From Vigna angularis (Eukaryota; Streptophyta; Magnoliopsida; Fabales; Fabaceae), in contig NC_068977.1 of assembly GCF_016808095.1 (NCBI RefSeq), positions 11,344,479 to 11,408,478 of the forward strand: a DNA stretch of 64,000 nt, in the 5' to 3' direction. Under the pieces are notes generated by a model. That model was given only the letters and a program-made list of their open reading frames with translations, ran no database searches and had not been told where the DNA came from. The number at the start of each line of letters is the position of its first letter. Positions within the stretch are counted from its first letter, which is position 1. This document shows positions 43,774 through 57,671 of the stretch, in pieces. The position numbers and the translations under genes are program-made.

Positions 43774-46700
43774 TATATTTCAACCTAAATACAAAATATA
43801 TCAAACTATTTAAAGTATTTTGAACAAAATAAAACAAGTATGTTGAAGAATATAAGTTATCCGTTATTTTCACATCTATACCTAATTCGAAAAATGACTT
43901 TTCTCGATCACACCCCCTTTATCTAGTAACGTGAATGTGTTATTCTAAGTATGTAAGTGATTCATATGGTAAGGAGAACGCTTAAACATTAGAAATGGGC
44001 TATTTTTCTTCGTATACTGAACTCTAAATATAAATTCAATGGTAAATTACCTACGAACATTTATTTGCAAATTAGAATATTTGTAAATCAGTGCTACCTA
44101 CAAATTTTATTAGTAGATAAATAAAAATTAATTTCCGTACAAAAAAAATTAATGAGAGATTTTGGTGTCAAAGGTAGAAACCATTTTAAAAGAAATAATT
44201 AGTAGGGCAGCTAGCATGTCTTTTGTTTTGGTTTGTTTTGGTGTTTGTACGAAGTTAAAAAAAAGTGTTTTCTCTTCATATCAATATTTTTGTTTTCTTT
44301 TTCTTTATTAAGGAAAGTCTTGATTATCTTCACAACATCTTGTTACTTCCATTCTTGATTTACTCCCTCTTTCCTTCCCGAATTTTGTCAATATGTATTT
44401 CTTCAATTTTTAATCATGTTATAGTTGTAGCATATCATTGTAGCATAAGTACATATAATCTCTTTAAGATGTTCTTTATAGATATTTTCATATTTTCAAT
44501 TCTTCATCCTTGATACCTTAAGAATATTTTCTTGTTTGTAATAAATTTATTCTTAGGATATTCTTAAACTCTCAATCTTTAGTATATTTTCTATATAATC
44601 TTCATAAGAGATAACATCGATATATATGATAATTCAACATATTTTTCTCAAGAGAGAATGACAAACGCTCAACCATGTCATTCATAAAATAAAATATACA
44701 AGAAGATTGGGTCTATTCAGAGCTTATAAGGCCCAAGCACTAGTGCGAAATATATTTTTCACGTATAGTATTCAATGTTAGCATTGAAAACAAAATCAAC
44801 TTTAAAAATGACCAGTGACATTGTTATAAATAATTTTACAATTTAGACGTCGAAAATTCCAAAATTATGAGGTCATATGCTTAATTGACATCGAAAGTTC
44901 TACGTCCATTAACATTGGAATTAAACTTTCTAGATGTTATATGGTTGCATGAATCATGTCAACTTGCATAAAAATGACCTTTGGGTTGTCTAGTAAGCAA
45001 TTACACGTCGGAATAGGTAAATTCTAACGTTATATGTCCTTCGAATTTTGTGAAAACTTTAAGACAATTGAAGGGAAGTTGTAGGAATTTACTACTATAA
45101 TATGTCGAAAGCCCTCCAAAGACCTATAAGATGTTAGAATTACTTTGTTTCTGATGTCATATGTCCGGTAAAAATTTGTAAAACATAACACACTAATAAG
45201 TGTGAAAAATATTTATTATTCATGCTTATTAATACTCTCAAATTTGTATTTATTCATGAGTTATGTGTTTTCCTCATAGAAAGATGTAATATTTTCTTCT
45301 TTTGTTATGTTGTTAGGTAAGTTTGTTGTTAGGTCAATGTATAGAAAAATAAAGAATCATTGAGAATGAGAGTTTGTTGCTAGGATCTTCTCTCTCATCC
45401 ACAGCTAGTTCACTTAGCTAAGAAGAAGGACACTTGCTCAACAAGTAGAGTGCCTCGCTCAGCAAGTGGAATTAGTTAATAGTGAAGTAGTTGAGTTCTC
45501 GCCCATCGAATGCATACATGCTCGCTCAGCAAGTTATGTAATTCTGGGAGTGATAAATTAGTCGAGAAAGAAAGAAATAATGGCAGTTCTGGTTGTGGAA
45601 GCATGTAGAAACTCAAGGAAATTTTCAAAGATTACTTCAAGGCATAAGACGTCGTTCTTCCATAAATTTTCATCAAACTTGTATGTTATAGATGATTAGG
45701 AGTAGCTAATTTCATTTTTCATTGGGATTAGATGTAGTAAACTCAAATGATGTAATTCTCCTATGCAATACAATCTTTTTTCATTCTTATGTTTTATCTA
45801 AATTTTTATGAAATGATGGAATGTCATAAATGAAATGTGCTTAATCATTGGAAAATGAATTAAAACATAAACATAGATAAAGAAATCAAGAGAGTTGGTT
45901 TTAGGAATAGTTTTAATCTCGTTGTCATTCTTAACATCTAAATTTAATGCAAATTATATGTTAAATGAACTAAGAAATTATTGATTGGGCATATAAGTTT
46001 AGAACTAGTTCTTAAAGAATTAGAACTAGTATACCTTGATGTGAATGTTTAAATAAAATAGTAATATGTTGTATAGAGTTTTATCATCATGTGATTCATG
46101 AAACTCAATTCCAATGAAGTTTCATCTTTGTCTTAATTAAATTTTCTAAATTTTTTGTGTTGTTACAATTTGTTTTTTTACTAATGAATTCAATCATCAT
46201 CGTTATCCAAGCTGAAGTTGATAAAAAAACACATTATTAGACAAACAAATACAAATCCTGTGGAAAACAGTACTTGGAAACTTTTCGTATACCACTTGTA
46301 ACAAATTGGAACACTACTCAACAAACATTAGAATATCCATAAATAATTTATGAAAATAAAATCACTTTTTAAAACCTTTTAATTTCCAAACTCAATAAAC
46401 CCACTTGTCAAAATTTTATTCAAATCTATCATTTAAACATAAGAATTCCATAAAAGAATTCAAAATTAAACATAAAATGTAGGCATAAATATACACTCAT
46501 CACACATTTTTCAAGAGATCTTTTATGTTGATGAGGCGTTGTGAGATCTTCTTCAAAGATTGAACAAGGTTATAATTCCACAAGCACAAAATAAGCATTG
46601 ATTAAAGTTTTACATGTATTATAAAGTGTTTAAGGCTTGCATTTGTCAAATGAAGTATACAATAAAAAAACTCTAAGTACTAAGTATACTCGCTTGCATT

Positions 46701-49398
46701 TATATAAGTAAAAGCTTATCAGGCGATGCATGTGCATAACACTAACATCTATCAAACAAAGCATATTTTAAATAACACTTGCATCTTTGTAGTCATGCAA
46801 CTTATGCTTCATGGCTAGATCGGATGTTTTGCATATGACATTATCTAATAAAACATAAAATTATGTTTTATACATAATTGCTTAGGAACACATTCAAAAC
46901 CAAACATAGGATTTGTTGAACTTGGATGTAGCATAAAAAACAAAGGAACACAATCATAAGTTTTCTTTTACTAATCAAGCAAAAACATTGGTAGACATTC
47001 ATCATTTTAGAAATAAATAATTTTTGTAAATAATGAAGGAGGAATACAAACTATTTTTTTTTTCTAAAAAAAGGTTGTTAAATGTTTTCTTTTACTTCCT
47101 ATTTATATTGATCCCAATATATTAATAAGATTATCATTTTTCCTGTAAAGTTCTTTCAAATGTGTGAATGAATTTTATTCAATTAGGACATTGCATGGAT
47201 AAAATATCTAAACTAGTTTTAAATAAATAATGAAGTACACAACAAAACACTAAAGGCAGATGAATAGTGTTCTCAAAATTCTTTCGTAAAGCAACATCTA
47301 ATGATTTGTAATAAGAGTATACAAAAGTGCACTTTGTTTAGACATTAAGTTTATAGGTAAATAAACGTTCGGATGATGATGAAATTTCAAAAAACTTTAT
47401 AAAAGCTTTAAAGAAACGTAATAAAGTGTAATTTTTATACTAATTCTCTCAATATAAACTACGTTTTAAAAACTCTTAAAGAATTCTACTATATTATAAG
47501 GAGTTTGATCCACACTTGATTGCAAATATTATTACCCTACAATTTTTAAGGTGATAAATTTTTTTATACGAAAAGAAATCAAGGTAGAGGAAGCAAAAAA
47601 AACCACAATTTAACGTAATTGAAACTTTTTATCTTCCATGTCAGCATCTCACTGTTTTTTATCTCTTACCATAGAAAAAAAAATACATTGTATTCTAACG
47701 ATTTAAAAAAAATGCATTATATTCTAACGATTTAAAAAAGTATTTATTTTAAAAGTTTAAAAACCAAAATATGTCAAAGTTAATCAAAATTTAAAAACTA
47801 AAAACATATTTAATCTATTTTAAACTTATATAATAAAATATTATAAAATAAATAAAATATCATTTAATAAAAATTACAAAATAGGTATAAATGACTTTAT
47901 TAAAACATCAATTTACTCATTTATATTAATTTTTATTTGTTATGCATTATTTTTATAATATTGGATTATATTAGTTTATCATTTTCTTCTAGATGTAAAG
48001 TTTTTACTTTTAATTAATATTGTCATAATTTATTAAATTTAAATTTAAATATTATTTGTTTGATTTTATCTTCTATATATACTTTGGATGTTAGCGTCTA
48101 GTACAATGATATTTTATTATAGATTTTAGTGTTATAAAATTATGATACTATATTTAGTAAATATTATTTACAAACTTTTTTATTAATACCGGTTTAACCG
48201 CAGTCGAACTATTAACTAATGTTTTTACCACTGATTTGGTCTTAAAAACATTGATAACTCTGATCCATCATCATACAAATATTGTAATTGGGTATCATAA
48301 GATATACCTCTGAGGAAATAAAGAGAAAGAAAAAGAGTGGAAATAATATACAGGGAAAAACCAACAGATTGGCAGATTCATAATTTCATTACAAAGTGTG
48401 GTTAGCTGATTTGGATGATTTGATTATAACAAGATTCAAAGAACATCTACCAGGACCAGGAACAATGATGCTGCTTTTTTCATGGTGGAAAATTACTCCT
48501 AAACTACACAATAAACTAGCAGACTAGTAATGATCTTTGTAGGTCAAAATTGGTTCTCAAACCAACAAAGATAAGATCAATCATCAAGAATTTGGTGTGT
48601 AGCAAACTAGATGCTGGAGCTTCCAAAAAGTGGTGTTCAACAAAATACATCTTCACAACATATAACATCTTGTCTGCAAAAACTAGTTCACAACAAAATG
48701 ATACTATGGGTCAACAGAGTCCATACTTTTGTGAACCAATACTGAACACATACTAAACCAAGACACCTTGAGATAAACAGAGACAATGTTATTAAATCTT
48801 TCTTCCAAACACTCTTTTATTGGTTTAAATTAACTACGATCTACCAAAATCAAGAGTCATTGAATGAAACCTAGGACCCACCAAAATTGAAGGTTTTCAA
48901 TCAATTTCAACCAATAACATAGAAAGTATTTCAAAGAGATTGGAAACCACAAATTTTGGTTGTTCTCACTTCCTGTTTAATGACTGTTGTGCTGATTTTA
49001 TAGTTTTCAATAAATTTCAACCAATAGTGAAGTAATAGTATATTAAATAAATTGTGGTAGAAAGTGTGCTGCTAACACTCTTCTATACCAGTTTGTATCA
49101 TGCAATTTTCTCGTTCTCTATCAATTCTTAATATTCCTACTTATATCCCTATATATTTTTAGATGTTCATATGATTATTGTTCACATTGAACATTAAACA
49201 GACAACAGATATTACAAAAACTGGTAATCAGCCTCGCACCATGTAAGAATCAGTATCAACTCATCATAAAAAATTGCTGTCAATCGAATTAAGAAGAAGG
49301 TCGACATAGATATGCACCCCACTCACACATGGACCAAACAAACAATTGGCAATAAATTCATATTTAATAATAAGTTGAAGGAATAAATTACACATACA
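43774..49398. other. AT-rich intergenic DNA
   Basis: No gene found. A CACTAGTGCGAAA stretch at 44739, followed by repeats with GACGTCGAAA, GACATCGAAAG and ACGTCGGAA (44840-45050), resembles a CACTA end and its subterminal repeats, but no second end is visible. 45420-45540 has GCTCRSTCAGCAAGT-like repeats, as in some legume LTRs. 46500-48250 is AT-rich without signal. The 3' untranslated region of the downstream minus-strand gene probably lies below 49398. Confidence 0.35.
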
Positions 49399-52179
49399 TC
49401 AAGTAGGCAGGGGTGACATCTGGATTGGATCATCAAATTCTCTAATTGATGAATCTGAATTTTTAACGGAATCTTTTCTACTGAGCTCCAATGAAGTTGC
49501 TTCGTGTATCCCTACATAATTCAATTGCATTGAGCATTTAAGATTAACTACTAAAAGAGAAAAACAAAAACAAGAAAGCCATAAAATTTATATTCCGATG
49601 AAATCAGGTTATTACTATTAAGAGAAGGCAATGAAAAAACCAACATATATATGTTTCATTTAAATTCCAGGGGATGAAACAAATGTATAAGGAATCTGAG
49701 AAGCCGAGTTTTATATAAAGAAGTTAGGGTCAGTTTGATTTCCTTCTCACCTTTTGGTTTCCACGAAAGTTTGCTAAATAATTTAATACTACTTGGCAAT
49801 AAATTTCTTGTCCAAAATTTATTAAGTTTTGAAAATTGCATCAAAGAGTTGGGAGATGTTTTCTCTTAGCAGTCCTAGCTCAAGAATCGGTCATCAGGAG
49901 TGGTGTTGCATATGGTGAGTAATATGCTGTCTGTGGGTGTCTATTTACTTTTTTTCTTCAAACTCAAAACAGTTTTCGAAACAGAAATCAAACACAGCCT
50001 TTAAACTTTGCTTTAATATAACTTACTTCTTTTCTTTCCGAATGAACTTCGTAAGAAAAGCAAATTGAAAACACTAACATTTATCAATTTTGTCATGTTT
50101 GTTTATTTTAGAAAAACATTTTATCAGACAGAAGAGACAGAATAAGTAAAATAAGGGAATGGGTAATATTTCCTCTAAAACTAAGGAAAAAACAACAGAA
50201 GAAAATGGAAAGATAAAAACTAAGAATGCAGCAGGGCTGCTGGATCTATCTCCAAGTTAGACCCTTGAAACAGTCATGGACAGTGGCTAAAAAATCACCT
50301 TGGTCATGAGTAAGCTATAAGCACTATACATCATCAAGTAGTTTTACTAAAAGTGAGAGAACTTGAAACCTGTTAGATGTTTCCCATTCAATTTATCATA
50401 TTTCTGTTATTAAAGCTATTAGATGTAACAGGTTTATGCCCATCTCCTTGTATTTTCCTTTTATAAATAAATAACACTGTGTGCAACCCTAATATATAAA
50501 AAATAAATTAAAAATAAAATATGAATAGTTGGAAAGGTTTGACAAAGAATTATCATCTACAAGTTCAGTTCAGCAAACAATCCATGAAAAGAAAAATTTT
50601 AAGAGAACATTAATATTCAAAATGAACTGCTAAACATACCAAAACCTAATATTAAGCAGCAAATTGTGAATCCTGCAAGAGAAAAATCCATCTTGTACAC
50701 ATTCTCCATTATGATGATGCATGCACTAGCTGCTGCTAAATGCCTTGGTGAGGAGAAAACCATATGCAATCTACAAAGGAGATTATGAGCTAATTCAAAA
50801 CATCAAAATCCAAATATAATTCAGAGCATACCAGATCAACTTTGAATTTAAAATGAAGTTTTTCATTGTCATTTAATGAAGACAGATAGATGTCAACTAA
50901 TTTCTACACAAGGATTATAATTTCATAAAACTAAAAATTGAATAATACTTTCCCATGGCAATTGGGCGAATATTACTGCTGGGATGCCATTACTTAATAG
51001 CTATTTTATAGAACCTTCTCTGACAATCTAAAGAGCATATGAAACGCAATTTCAAAATGCATAAACATCCTAGTACTCTAGTAGCCTTTACTTATGGCAA
51101 GATTATCATCATTCATGACATACCTCTCCTCTGCAATACTGTCAGCATAGAATATCACAATGTTTCCAAACAAAATAGTGCTGAAGAAGGCCCAAGCAGA
51201 GAATGGCAACTTTTTATTGTTATCAGATTCGGATGATGAGCCCTGAAGGACCCAAAAGAGAAGTGAGAAACAATTGCCAAATGTCAAACAAGCCAAAATC
51301 TCAAACAATACAAGAATTCCATAGAAGACATAACCATATCTAATATAGAGCTTAAAGTGAAAATTACATAGAACTCACTATGATCATGTCCCACATGGCA
51401 ATGGGAAACATAAAACATGTTGCAGAAGCAATAGTTAAGCCATGGAGCCGCCTTTTAAGTTGATTCTGAAAGGAAAAAAATGTTCTGGGTTATGGAAACA
51501 CACAAAGAACCACGCACCAAACACAAAGTATGAAGGGCTAATTACATAAATGTTACCACCTTGATTGAAACACGCCGAGCAATGACTCTCCTCAGTGCAG
51601 ATAGAATACCAGCAATTATAGGTATTAACATTAACTTCAGGCCCAAAACTGGTTCAGTCTGAGACTCAGAACTATCTCGATCTTCCCAAGGTAAATTCTT
51701 GTTAAGTTTACAACATTTATGGAAAATATGAAAAGTATGAAAAAGTTGACAGAGAAGACAGAATAAATAGAATAAAAGATATTTTAGAAGAAAACTTTGT
51801 GAATTTAAGATAAAAATAACAGTCTGAGTGAGGATATAGAATGGAGAATACGTTGCAGTAGCCCATCCTTCTGATAGCAGGTATAAAGATGCCAGCATGG
51901 CAACTAGGCCACCTATCTGGTTCAAAATAAGAAAGTATACACTGGATAAGAGACAATCCTAATATCTCAAACTCTTTTTTCAAACACATTAATCACAACC
52001 AACAACACAAATCAAATTGTTTCACATATAATAGTACAACCTGGGCTTAGATCATAGTAGTCAGTAGTGATCCATAAGTAGCTGAGTATAGCACCCTAGG
52101 CTTATCAGCTATGAAGCACAAATACGGATACGACACGGACAGGGATGTGGTTAAATTGAAAAAATATAGACAGACAAGG

Positions 52180-52250
<71 letters not shown>

Positions 52251-55200
52251 AGAAATAAAAAAATGAGCCAATTCTTTTACAATATTTTGGTTTGGAAACT
52301 ACGTATATTAACTAATCATCTCGATTCCTACCTTTTTTTTATTAAAAAAGTGCAGTTTTACATAAATTTGTAAAAGATTGAGGTCAATTTCAGTATTTTC
52401 ACTCAACCCTAATGAAGTTAATAGATTTGTTGGTTTAACCATTATCAAATCTTCTATAAGCTCACAGATAAATATTTACAATAATTTTCCAAGTTTTAAC
52501 TTCTTTTTATTGTGATTAATACTGGTTGATGTCTGTCTGTCTTACTTCATTTCACCTCTCTTTCCTTACCCCCCAAGCTCACGCCACTCACTTTCTTGCA
52601 CCATTAACAACAATCTCTCAATTTCCCCACTAAAATCTAATCTGAGTTTCATTCTTGAGAGGAAAAAGTTTCAGACATTGCAGGATTCGGCTTGTTCCAC
52701 TGCTGTAATGGGCAAGGTCACACTGGGAGTTGTCATTGTCTGTGTCCAGTGTGTCTCTACAGCATGTCAAAGAATCTGACCGTGTCATCTCCGGCATGTC
52801 AGAGGGCATGATCATGTCTGGCCCAACACACTGTATCCGATGCAGTGTCATACGTGTGTAGGTAGCATGTACCACGGGAGTCTAACACAGAAGCCCCATT
52901 GTTATGGTGTGCCTGAGCTTCATAGCTTACAAGGGATTCACAATATGGAGCGGTAATAGCATAAATTCATATCTATAGGGGCAATACCATGATAGGCTTC
53001 CAACACCCCTTTTTCACTCATGTGATCTTGTCTAGGGACTTTTTGTGGGTAAAATTGTGATTTATTCACCAATTTTTAATGCACTTTTTAGCAAGAAACA
53101 AAATAGGATTTAAAACCCTTCATCCTAAACCAATCCTCAAAAAGTTATATTTTGACCTCTGTTCCTTCGTACTTGGACTACTTTCTTATCAAGTTCGATT
53201 TTGTCTTCTTTACTTAAACTTCCCCATTCACATTCTACTTATTTTCATCTAATCTATGTCCTTTTTCTATTAAATTCACCCTCATCAATCATTTTATTAC
53301 ATTCTTATTGTCCTAAAATAATGGCGACTATGTAAAATGAGACATTTTATTTATCATGAATTTCTTTAATTTTCGGTTTTCATTTTGCTTTGCATACTAG
53401 CAGTAAAAACCATGTAGTTTGCATTATAATAACATCTCACTTCCCACCATAACTATGGCTTATATATTTTAATATTATTTTATCAGAGAAGTAGATGAAA
53501 CAATTTGATATAGATTTTTACCAAAAAACAAATGTTGTTTTCTACTAGAGAGAAAGGAAAGGACAACAGGGGCTGATCCTCCAAAACAGATATATTAGAG
53601 TTCTATTAAAGAGCAGTAGTTCTCAACTGCATCTGCTTGATAGTTTATTATTCTTATTAGTATAGTTATTATTAACATCTGTCAGTTACAATATGCCAGG
53701 TGTCAGTAGCAGTTTGTAACTACCTATTCACTTTATAAATTCTTTATTTTACCTCTCATTCAGAAAATAAAAGATTCAATTTGTTTCTCTCTTTGCTCAC
53801 TTTCTCTCTAAATAGTTTCTAAAGGTTTTCTACTGATCCTACCTAAATCCACTGAAAAACGGCACTAAAAGAGATTTTGTTGTCAGCAAAGTTTGTCAAT
53901 TTGTGGCAAATATTCCTTGAGTCTCCGTGGGTAGCAGTAAAAAGAATTCTAAGATTCTTACAAAGATCGATGCATCATGAGCTTCATCTAAAACCAGTTA
54001 CTTCAAACACACCTTTTTGTGTTTAGGGTCTTTGTGACATTGACTGGTATCAAATCCAGATGACCATAGATCAAACTCAGGTGTATATACTTAGGTCCAA
54101 ATTTAATCTCTTGGTGGTCCAGAAAACAGCAGGTGGTTGCCAGGTCAAGTACTGAAGCAGAATATAGAAGTCTAGCTCAAGCCACAGCTAATATTTTCTA
54201 GATTTCAGACTTGCTGAAATTTTGTGGATTCAGACTTTGTTAACTGAGCTGACTGCTCCTTTTACTTCTCCTATTGTGTTTTAAGAAAATCAGCAGTTGA
54301 GCTTGCTCACAATCCTACTCATATAAGAATCAAGTATATGGAAATTGATATCTTTTCTGTTCAAGAAAGAGTAAGCCAAGCAACTTCTAGTTCAACATAT
54401 TTCAGTTCTTGATCAATGGGCAGATGCTTTGACCATATTTCTATATCCTATATGTGTTCTATTTCTCATTCAGAAAAAAAAAATTCAGTTTCTTTCTCTC
54501 TTGCTTTCTTTAACAGTTTCTAAAGGTTCTTATTGCACCTATATTGATGATGATTGTGAGTGTAAAATGTGTAAATTTCTTTAATTTTCAATTATCATTT
54601 TTTCTTTTGGAGTTACTTGCATTAAAAATATTGTATTCTCTTGCTTTCTCTAACAGTTTCTAAAGGTTCTTGCCCCTATATTTATGATGATTGTGAGTGT
54701 AAAATATGTAAATTTCTTTAATTTTCAATTATCATTGTTTCTTTTTGAGTTATTTACATTAAAAAATTTGTATGAGAAGAATACAATGTTTTTCCTATTG
54801 AGTATTACAACACTCAGTTCCTATTTATAGGAATTGGTACCTCAGTTAAAGACCTATACCAAACTAACCCACCGACATGTTATAACAGATTTATCAATTC
54901 AGATAAAGTAGAGAAGAGAAATATTGCAAAAACGTTGTTGTAGAATAGGTATTTAAATAGATTAGAGAACGTGTGGTGTAACTTGTATGGTATACCTAAC
55001 AACGTCAGTATCTGAAAAGGGTTACCTTTTTCCACATATGAGCTCTCCTACCATATAACACTGCAGAAAGTACTCCAAGAACCGCACCAGAATACTCGGC
55101 CAATATTGCTCTAAATTAATAAGAATAAGAATAATTACATTGAGATTATGTAAGTTATAACCATAAAAATAATGTTCTCATCAAAATTAAAGCACCATTA

Positions 55201-56901
55201 ACACTCAATACTAACATGATCAAGAACTGGCTATAAAATGGTATGATAACATCAATGATTCAATTGGACATGGACTATGACAATTGGAAATCAGTGATTA
55301 CTGAGCATCAGCCATGACGTGATACAACTCAGCAATTAAGACTGGGCACTTGACATATTAAAGTTATCAACTGAAATTTTCTTTCAGAATATAAAACCAA
55401 CCTAGCTGGTCCACATGATTTCAGTCCCTTTCCCCATAAGACCAGATACAGTGCTGTTATACCACCATTTATTATAGAAGGAACAACCTGAAAAGACAAA
55501 CGGTACTAGTAAGGAATGTTCTTTCATGATAACCTTTATATGAAATTCAATGCGTTTTTTTAGAGTATTTATTTGCAGTGATTTGAAATTAAATTCACCT
55601 GCGTATTAGAAAGAGGCCTGCCCCTCCAAGGCTTCTGCAAAATCAAAAATAGGATGGACGCTGGGGCCAGGCAGGCAAACAGAAAAAGAACAACAGAAGC
55701 ACCAGTCTGTTCAATGTAGCGGTACATGGAGTATATAGACCATATCCTCATGAAATTCGCAAGAATATGGATTATCTGCAAGGGTGTCTGTCTACAAATT
55801 GAAATGTACAATCAGCCCAGTAAGAGCAAATGAAGTTAACAGTTCCAACACACAACCTTCGTCTCTTAATAATAAATTATGTAACCAAACATTAACCAGT
55901 TTGGTATAGTAGAATGTCACTGAGAAATTGTTATGCAAATCCACTAAAAGCAGAATGCCACAACACGTAATCAATAAAACAGTATAATCAACTATCACAA
56001 AAGCTTAAGTTAATAAGTACTGTCACATGAATGCTTTTGTATTAAACCTCTAATAATACCCTTCATGCAAGATCTCTTAGCACTTAAAGCTTCGATAATA
56101 CATGTACCTACCTTTGGCTCGTATTACAATTCAACTTTTTAGTTAGACAAACAGGAACAATAACGATCATGCTCTAGACCAATTGATCCTAAAGCTTCTG
56201 ATGCATTATCATAACTATCTCGAAAGCTTAAACAACTAGGTGAAGACAAAAGAGAATTTTATATTGCTTCTTTAACACACGCTAATGGATTAAACTTAAG
56301 ATACTACTTTCTCTATATAGATCGCACATATCATCCACTGAAAACAATCCTGGTCGAGCTCGGTAGAACCACTACAGGAGGCAGATTCTCCCTCCAAGTA
56401 TGCAGTAAATATTTGGCAAAAGATTATTTCTTGAAAATAATTCTTATTTCTCAAAAAATTCTCTCAGAAAGAAAATAAGATGAACCGACTATTTCTTCAA
56501 AATAAGCTGAACCAAGTTAGAGATTAAAGTGCAACCATTGAGAGTATTGTCTTTGCTCTAGTACTAACTTCAATTTTTCCCTCTACACAGATACTCCACC
56601 GCAAAATAAGCAATGTTTGCGGTAACTATCAAAAAGAAGGCCAATAGGCTTCAATCCAGTTCCTAAAACAGTTGCACATTGAGAAACAGTAAAACATTGC
56701 CACATTTCAATGCTCGTAGCCACTCTCCCAATTGAACAGCAAACAAATATCCTCAGAATCAAAGACATTCAAAAAGAAAAGAACAAAAGTGGAGCACACC
56801 CAGAAATGATTTTGGCTGAATTTTCAGAAAAGGAGGAAAATTTACCTGAAATGATGAGGTGGGTTGCCCCGATCCTCTGAGACGCGGTTCGGGGACATCA
56901 T
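49399..56901 (-). CDS. Multi-pass membrane protein, ZnT5/MTP12 N-terminal-like
   Basis: Ten minus-strand exons: 56901-56846, 55791-55599, 55487-55402, 55110-55026, 51916-51838, 51690-51560, 51465-51379, 51242-51124, 50770-50640 and 49511-49399. Phases agree throughout and the total is 1080 nt, 359 residues. Start ATG at 56901; a second ATG follows at once. About nine to ten hydrophobic stretches are visible, including [34 protein letters not shown] and the [20 protein letters not shown] segment. The [12 protein letters not shown] and ALRRVIARR motifs resemble the N-terminal membrane part of ZnT5/MTP12 zinc transporters (from memory); the cation efflux domain itself is absent. It could equally be a drug/metabolite-transporter-fold protein of unknown substrate. 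All introns are GT/AG except 51837-51691. The 3.1-kb intron 51917-55025 holds transposon remains. Confidence 0.75.
51691..51837 (-). other. Probable U12-type AT-AC intron
   Basis: No usable GT donor fits the coding phase here. The minus strand reads T/ATATCCTCAC at the donor, which matches the U12 donor ATATCCTT in all but the last base. The 3' side has AACTTAAC, close to the U12 branch consensus TCCTTAAC, about 11 nt before an AC acceptor (AATTTAC/CTTGG). Phase joins correctly (one base plus two). The intron is 147 bp. It happens to be open in one frame, so a reading-through protein cannot be fully excluded. Confidence 0.65.
52183..52244 (+). repeat. (TA)n microsatellite
   Basis: About 31 TA units inside the 3.1-kb intron of the minus-strand membrane protein gene. 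Confidence 0.95.
53560..54480 (+). pseudogene. Remnant of a Ty1/copia element, LTR and RNase H pieces
   Basis: 54125-54430 has decayed copia RNase H signs: a conceptual [19 protein letters not shown] stretch, then [16 protein letters not shown] and QWADAL-like sequence. 53757 (CATTCAGAAAATAAAAGATT) and 54470 (CATTCAGAAAAAAAAAATTC) are direct repeats, each followed by a CTCT-rich block and TTTCTAAAGGTT, which fits two LTR parts. A TATA-like CTTTATAAATTC is at 53731. The element lies in the intron, opposite to the host gene. Confidence 0.55.
54490..54775 (+). repeat. Two tandem copies of an approximately 140-bp unit
   Basis: CTTGCTTTCTYTAACAGTTT occurs at about 54502 and 54642, followed in both by CTAAAGGTTCTT and a GATGATTGTGAGTGTAAAAT block. 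They extend the LTR-like sequence of the copia remnant. Confidence 0.75.
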
Positions 56902-57130
56902 TGTTGTGGAAAGCACTTGGAGAGAAAAAAAAATGGGATGGGGAAAGTGAAGAGTGTTAGGATTCAAATCGAAGTGATCGTAGCGTGGCTCAAATCACGA
57001 ACACAAATCCATGGCTGGTTTCTTCGATCGGACACAACAAGAGGGTCATGCTTTCTCTTCTTCCTCGAGTTTCAGTACTTAGTCCTTTGCGTCCGATCAT
57101 ATGGGCTCTGGGTAAAATATTTGGGCCCTT
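56902..57130 (-). promoter_or_regulatory. Leader and proximal promoter of the membrane protein gene
   Basis: On the minus strand a CT-rich leader (TTTTTTTTTCTCTCC, 56920-56935) precedes ATG 56901. A GGGCCCA motif (57121-57127) resembles the site II/TGGGCC element of many plant housekeeping promoters. No TATA box is evident near it. Confidence 0.4.
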
Positions 57131-57671
57131 GTTTCAATTTGTTTATTTTTAAAAAACAAATAAATAAATTATTTATTCCTTAATCACTGAAATTTAAAAT
57201 AATTCTTTTTTTCAACTTTCATCAATATATATTTATATATATATATATATATATATATTTCATATTTGTTTTTTAAATTTATTCTTTAATAAAAAAATAA
57301 ATTAAAATAATTATTTTATCATCTTTAAAATTTAACCTTATTTTTAAATTGATTATTTTTTAAAACTTAACTACTTTTTAATTATAAAATTATCTATAAA
57401 ATAAATAAAAGTTATTTATAATAAATTTATAAAAATTATTTATATTTAATTTCATAATTATAATAATAACATAATTTACCGTTTTGAATCATTTTTGTGA
57501 TAAAGTATACCTACTCTGAGTTAGATGACATTACTATAATAAGAAGGTAGAAATGTTTTGGTCTTGACTTTTAAGCATGCAATGCAACTATGATAATTTT
57601 TTTGAACATTTTTTTCATGTGAAGCCAATAGAATTTCTATCGAAGAATGTTTAGAGTCTTATCAACTTTAA
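57131..57671. other. AT-rich spacer with (AT)n repeat
   Basis: Low-complexity AT, with an (AT)n run at 57223-57259 and TTATTTATAA-like repeats to 57480. No gene seen. Confidence 0.5.

Noticed and set aside
52080..52960. MITE bounded by AGCTATGAAGC and GCTTCATAGCT
   Set aside because: Only 11 bp are inverted; similarity stops on both sides and no target duplication was found.
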